A stretch of 64,000 bases of DNA, taken from NCBI RefSeq assembly GCF_000204055.1, contig NW_006768771.1, forward strand, positions 1,149,259 through 1,213,258, given 5' to 3'. The position numbers and the translations under genes were made by a program. Shown here piece after piece: positions 61,343 to 64,000 of this stretch (its first letter is position 1; each line of letters opens with the position of its first letter). The notes beneath the pieces are model-generated. The model was given only the letters and a program-made list of their open reading frames with translations, ran no database searches and was not told the DNA's origin. This DNA comes from Melampsora larici-populina 98AG31. Taxonomy: Eukaryota > Basidiomycota > Pucciniomycetes > Pucciniales > Melampsoraceae.

Positions 61343-62341
61343 TGAATTATTAGAGAAAGCAGGAAAAATAGTTGGATCACTTGACTCAGTTTTCTCTAAC
61401 CTCTTCAACTATATAGAAAATAAGTATGTAAGAACATACACCTAGCTCATGGAATTAGTCATACCACTTTCATCTCTCTGGCACTGTGCCCAGCTTTAAT
61501 ACATATGTATGCATTCTTGAATCAATTAGCGTCCTCCTGATCTTTCGTCCATAAAATATAATACCTCTTATTTATGTAAGAACATACACCTAGCTCATGG
61601 AATTTGTCATACCACTTTCATCTCTCTGGCACTGTGCCCAGCTTTTGACACGGGGTATGGAAACCTGGAGGTTGTAGCACAGCTTTCATGCCACAATCAT
61701 GGATTGGATGACCAAGCAAGATCGGTAAATGCAAGACCAATACGGGTTGGCTTTTTCTCATCGTTTGTGATGCTGCATGATCTTGTACGAACAATCAAGA
61801 TCATCAAGTTATGCACTCCTCTTGTTGCACTTCAAACTCTCTTCCCAGATCTTAAAATAACAATGGCTACAAAATTTGACACAACTACTGCTTGATTCTT
61901 TGTGATTATACCTTGTCTCAAGCTGCTGAGAATTGGACCAGCATGAGTCTTGACAAATATCACTGCATATCATCGGTTGTGGGATCACATAGTCTGGACT
62001 GTCACCGCCATGTTTACATTAAAGATCATACCCGCGCCATTCCAAGTATTCATGTGATTGAATTATGAAGGGATATCAAAGTGTAAGAGCCGAAATGATC
62101 CCGGAGACGCTATCAGGAACAAACATGTAAGTAATGATACAGATTGCATCGAGTATATCTTCCCTTGAGTTCAGCTGAAGCTCAAGGTCGTTGGTCCTTC
62201 TAGATCGCCTGATCTTATCTCATATTGAAGTTAGGTTTGATCAATAATGATGTATAGAATCTAAGCCTGCTTGATGATCAAGACGAAAGTCGAAATATAT
62301 TCCCTTGAAGTCCATCACACCTCAATCCAAGTAAGATTTCT
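61343..62341. other. intergenic with a 73-base direct duplication
   Basis: Apart from the duplicated block at 61425-61646, no gene is supported in this stretch between two convergent genes. Confidence 0.5.
61425..61646. repeat. direct duplication of about 73 bases
   Basis: TATGTAAGAACATACACC and the following 55 bases, up to GTGCCCAGCTTT, occur at 61425-61497 and again at 61573-61646 with one or two changes. Each unit starts with a GTATGT/ACATAC-like small palindrome. It lies just after the LRR-like gene, so the unit may include part of its 3' region. Confidence 0.8.
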
Positions 62342-62962
62342 TTAAAATCCTTTAGGATTAACCCGATGTGTAACTTTTGTAAAATGAGGCCTAAGATTAT
62401 CCGAACAAGAAAAACAAAAACCCTTACATCAAATCTTTAGGAAATTATAGTAAAAAAAGGTAAATCTTACACTTTATGGATTCCTTTTCGATAACCTTTA
62501 GAATTAGCTGAAAAGACAAAATATTTATCTTTCGGTGTCATTTCAGCTTCAGTAGGTAATTCTAAAGCTTTAGTCTGACAAGAAAATTAAATGAAAATTC
62601 GATTAGCAATCTTGGCTACTAAAGAAGGGATCTGATGCTAAAAACTCGGTAATTACCAGTGCTTGACATTGAATTCCACTTTCTTTTACAGCTGAGATCA
62701 CTGAATCAACTTCTCTCAATCGTTTTCTAACATTTGCTTTACGTGTACTAGAAAGTCTCCATGGAATTTTCCTACCAAAAGCAAAATATCATTTCAGTAA
62801 CTTGATGTGTCATTTTCTTCTTCTTGATTGAAATTGATAAATCACGAACAGTAAACGACCACCTGATATTGTTGGTGTTGAATGAAATGATGATGATTGA
62901 TATGAGAAGTTCAAGTTGGATTGAATGGCCGGTCTAAGTTGTTTTAAGAGAGAGCTGAACAT
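62342..62962 (-). CDS. MRPL31: mitochondrial ribosomal protein mL60 (MRPL31 family)
   Basis: Exons 62962-62850, 62771-62657, 62574-62471 and 62390-62342 give 126 aa, in frame. It is a protein of the large subunit of the fungal mitochondrial ribosome. The first ~35 residues are basic and Ser-rich without acidic residues, fitting a mitochondrial import signal. Family landmarks follow: SGGRLLKIPWRLSSTRKANV, VRKRLREVDSV, SGIQCQAL, TPKDKYFVFS and the C-terminal RVNPKGF. The length is normal. It is divergent from the calcium pump gene with a 437-base shared upstream region. Confidence 0.85.
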
Positions 62963-63399
62963 GTCTTCCTTCCGATTGTCAGTTCGATGTTGACCTTGGC
63001 TGCTGCATGCTGAGCCTGAATGCGCCTGGGTGTTTTCGTAAATGGCTAGGGTTAGGGTGTATGATGTATGGTGTTGTGTAAGAGATCATGTGATTTACAC
63101 GTGTAATAGGTACGTGGCAGCTGTTATGTAATTTCAGATGAGCCACCGAGAGAGTGGTACTATTAGGAAGCTCATCCTCACCCATATCAATCATCAACCA
63201 TCAAATTTATCAAGATTGGAACTTTGAACTCGAAGCAATATCATATCAATAGCTCATTCATTCAGAAATAGCCCAAACCATCTCCGGATTCAACTCCTTT
63301 TCCAGGTTGATTCTTCGTCCTTGGTCCTTGGAGGGATAATCAAACATTACTTTGAAGTCCTGTATTCTGAAGTTCTAATTATCAAAGACTTCCATTTCG
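62963..63399. promoter_or_regulatory. shared upstream region of divergent mL60 and calcium ATPase genes
   Basis: The two start codons are 437 bases apart on opposite strands, so both promoters must lie here or overlap. I see no clear TATA box on either side. CACGTG at 63098-63103 is an E-box-like site that could bind a bHLH factor. Confidence 0.4.
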
Positions 63400-64000
63400 A
63401 TGGACAACGCACATGCTGCATCAGTGCAGGAAGTTCTAGCTGAACTTCAGGTAAAAGAAAACTTAGGTCTCTCCTCTGATCAAGTTAGAAAAGCTGAAAA
63501 GAAATGGGGAAGAAATGGTATGAATCTCCTTTGATGTCTTTCAACATTACTTGTACTTTGTTCTAACTTTTCTTTCTAATTCTATAGTTCTCCCGGTCGA
63601 TGAAGGAACATCACTTTTCTCTTTAATATTGGAACAATTCAAAGATCAACTCGTGATCATCCTACTTATTTCTGCCATCATCTCATTCGCACTTGCAATC
63701 ATCGAAGAAACAGAAGATAAGGCAACTGCCTTTGTGGAACCTTTAGTGATTCTCTTAATCTTGGTCGCAAATGCAACTGTTGGTGTGGTTCAAGAAACCA
63801 ATGCCGAAAAGGCTATCGAGGCTTTAATGGAATACGCACCCGATGAAGCTACTGTAACCCGATCTGGTAAATCGATCAAGATTCATGCTGCTGAGCTAGT
63901 CCCTGGTGATATTATCACTGTCACCGTTGGAGACAAAGTACCCGCCGATGCTCGAATCATCTCGATCTCATCCGCTTCCTTCACCGTCGATCAAGCTGTC
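63400..64000 (+). CDS. SERCA-type calcium-transporting P-type ATPase, 5' part
   Basis: Exons 63400-63517 and 63598 to the window end, in frame. It is a pump that moves Ca2+ from cytosol into the ER at the cost of ATP. The start [20 protein letters not shown], the helix M1-M2 region ([20 protein letters not shown] then [20 protein letters not shown]), and the A-domain start with [20 protein letters not shown] match the SERCA (P2A) type rather than the PMC1 type. The catalytic DKTG motif lies beyond the window. The start is the first ATG and gives the usual SERCA N-terminus. Confidence 0.92.

Noticed and set aside
1..64000. tRNA genes and CRISPR arrays
   Set aside because: Reading for B-box-like GGTTCGAANCC motifs with cloverleaf context found none, and no regularly spaced repeats of CRISPR type exist; the host is a eukaryote.

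Overview
The window reads as a 64 kb piece of a fungal nuclear genome, most probably a basidiomycete of the rust type (Pucciniales, Melampsora-like). Reasons: AT-rich sequence, genes cut by many short introns (mostly 65-95 bases), very short exons, a dense background of transposons, and gene families common in rusts (small secreted proteins, F-box/LRR-like proteins, chitinase). The species call is inference. I found no tRNA, rRNA or CRISPR array.

Layout. 1-2851: the 3' part of a Ty3/gypsy LTR retrotransposon (end of RT, RNase H, integrase, 3' LTR). 3517-4543: a two-exon gene of unknown function. 4566-8610: a complete hAT DNA transposon with inverted ends and a nine-exon transposase (914 aa) on the minus strand. 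8798-8925: a palindrome whose two strands encode similar peptides; 9079-9300: a second, dead hAT fragment. 10655-11236: a small unknown gene. 13330-14694: a secreted, cysteine-containing two-domain protein that looks like a candidate effector. 14695-18995: non-coding, with MITEs. 18996-20717: ceramide synthase (Lag1 type). 20718-25200: repeat-rich, non-coding. 25208-26924: two small genes.

27688-33463: two intact tandem aminotransferase genes (Aro8/kynurenine-aminoadipate type) with identical exon lengths in all 11 exons. 33464-39395: repeat territory with a CACTA-like MITE, a broken pogo/Tigger-like transposase and a pogo-type MITE. 39396-40994: an EI24-family membrane protein. 41816-46012: a three-exon gene for a roughly 1330-residue protein I do not recognise. 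46560-55790: dispersed repeats, a dead F-box/WD40 gene, a broken small gene, a pogo-like MITE and a GC-rich hAT-type MITE. 55980-58349: a secreted GH18 chitinase in 13 exons. 59877-61342: an F-box/LRR-like protein. 62342-62962: mitochondrial ribosomal protein mL60 (MRPL31), divergent from 63400-64000, the start of a SERCA-type calcium ATPase that runs off the window.

The genes do not form one pathway: this is a eukaryotic mixture of housekeeping genes (ceramide synthesis, amino-acid transamination, mitochondrial translation, calcium pumping), possible host-interaction genes (secreted two-domain protein, chitinase) and several transposon superfamilies. All multi-exon models were built by hand from GT/AG signals and reading-phase agreement. 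In the best ones (hAT, both aminotransferases, chitinase, secreted protein, mL60) every junction keeps the frame and no internal stop remains.
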